Assembly: GCF_031460495.1 (NCBI RefSeq)
Contig: NZ_JAVKTS010000002.1
Location: 145,332-209,331 of the forward strand
Reading direction: 5' to 3'
Length of the DNA: 64,000 bases
Source of the DNA: Tissierella sp.
GTDB lineage: Bacteria; Bacillota; Clostridia; Tissierellales; Tissierellaceae
The notes below the pieces were generated by a model. It did not search any database and was not told the origin of the DNA. It saw only the letters and a list, made by a program, of their open reading frames with translations. This document shows, in pieces, positions 63,663 through 64,000 of the stretch. The position numbers were made by a program, and so were the translations under genes. The first letter of the stretch is position 1; each line of letters opens with the position of its first letter.

Positions 63663-64000
63663 ATGCCAAGACTTATTTTAAAATGCCCCTATATAAAAGG
63701 TGGGAGTGAGAATACATCAGCTCATCTTGGAAATTTAGTAAATTATATTGCTACCAGAGATGGAGTAGAAAGAATACGAGTTGAAGATAAAAATTTTCCA
63801 TCTACAATTAAGCAAGAGGAATTAATTGCTCAGATAATAAAAGAGCTTCCAAGCACTAAAAACCTGTTTGAGTATGAGGATTATATTAGTAATTCTACAA
63901 TTGAAAATGCATCTGAATTTATTTCAGTTGCACTAGAGCAAAACTTTGATAAGATAGGGAAACGAAAAAATTATGTAGATTATATTGCAAATAGACCAAG
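63663..64000 (+). CDS. MobP/MobL-type relaxase (5' end only)
   Basis: The first 112 residues of a relaxase, running off the window. PRLILKCPYIKGGSENTSAHLGNLVNYIATRDGVE is the N-terminal segment of MobP/MobL family relaxases of Gram-positive ICEs, with LVNYIATR typical. The catalytic motifs are mostly beyond the edge. It would nick oriT just upstream. Confidence 0.85.
   Translation, partial: MPRLILKCPYIKGGSENTSAHLGNLVNYIATRDGVERIRVEDKNFPSTIKQEELIAQIIKELPSTKNLFEYEDYISNSTIENASEFISVALEQNFDKIGKRKNYVDYIANRP

Overview
The window looks like a chromosome segment from an AT-rich, anaerobic, amino-acid-fermenting member of the Clostridia/Tissierellia. The evidence is a partial whiA, a dnaE-pfkA-pyk neighbourhood, and a selenocysteine-dependent glycine/sarcosine/betaine reductase (grd) locus with two in-frame UGA codons. 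The species cannot be named from sequence alone.

1-25,055 is ordinary chromosome, all on the + strand. It holds the whiA tail, a GrdX-like gene, dnaE, a small DUF2007-like gene, pfkA, pyk, a ferredoxin-type aldo/keto reductase and a GntR regulator. The grd cluster follows: grdA (Sec, UGA at 9416-9418), grdX, grdE-type, and grdB-type (Sec, UGA at 12581-12583), then a YkvI-like transporter. After that come a MATE pump, an ABC-F ATPase, topB, a PEP carboxykinase, cvfB-like, two small genes and rlmD (rumA).

25,056 onward reads as the left part of an integrative conjugative element (ICE) inserted at the 3' end of rlmD, a known hot spot. Repeats at the rlmD stop look like an attachment site. A cargo block follows (25.4-30.8 kb): ECF sigma factor, membrane protein, three-gene ABC-2 exporter and a metallophosphoesterase. 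A second att-like motif and structured hairpins (30.9-31.06 kb) lead into the conjugation operon.

The operon starts with anti-defence and accessory genes (ArdA-like, DUF4314, HTH, Dam methylase, YodL-like). A complete-looking Gram-positive Tad/Flp pilus locus follows (36.2-46.9 kb): two near-identical DUF6133 pilin-like proteins flanking a 1242-residue SLH surface protein, prepilin peptidase, CpaB, TadZ, TadA, TadB, TadC and two further pseudopilin-like proteins. Next come secreted and membrane proteins (47-49.7 kb), a minus-strand two-gene insertion (49.66-50.41 kb), VirB6/TrbL-like, DUF4406, a C5 cytosine methyltransferase split over two overlapping frames, VirB3-like, a VirB4-associated protein, a DUF5412-like insertion, VirB4, an amidoligase/gamma-glutamylcyclotransferase pair, an NlpC/P60 hydrolase, several ICE accessory genes, a likely oriT (62.8-63.2 kb), a MobC-like ribbon-helix-helix protein and the start of a MobP/MobL relaxase that leaves the window. 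No integrase, VirD4 coupling protein or right attachment site is visible; they should lie to the right.

My best candidate for the unusual system is the Tad-like pilus inside the conjugation operon. Three small proteins share a GEGYID motif just before their membrane helix, which looks like a prepilin-peptidase site, and a GGGD peptidase and a cell-wall-anchored SLH adhesin are encoded alongside. The inferred role is mating-pair contact. The amidoligase/GGCT pair and the split methyltransferase are further oddities.
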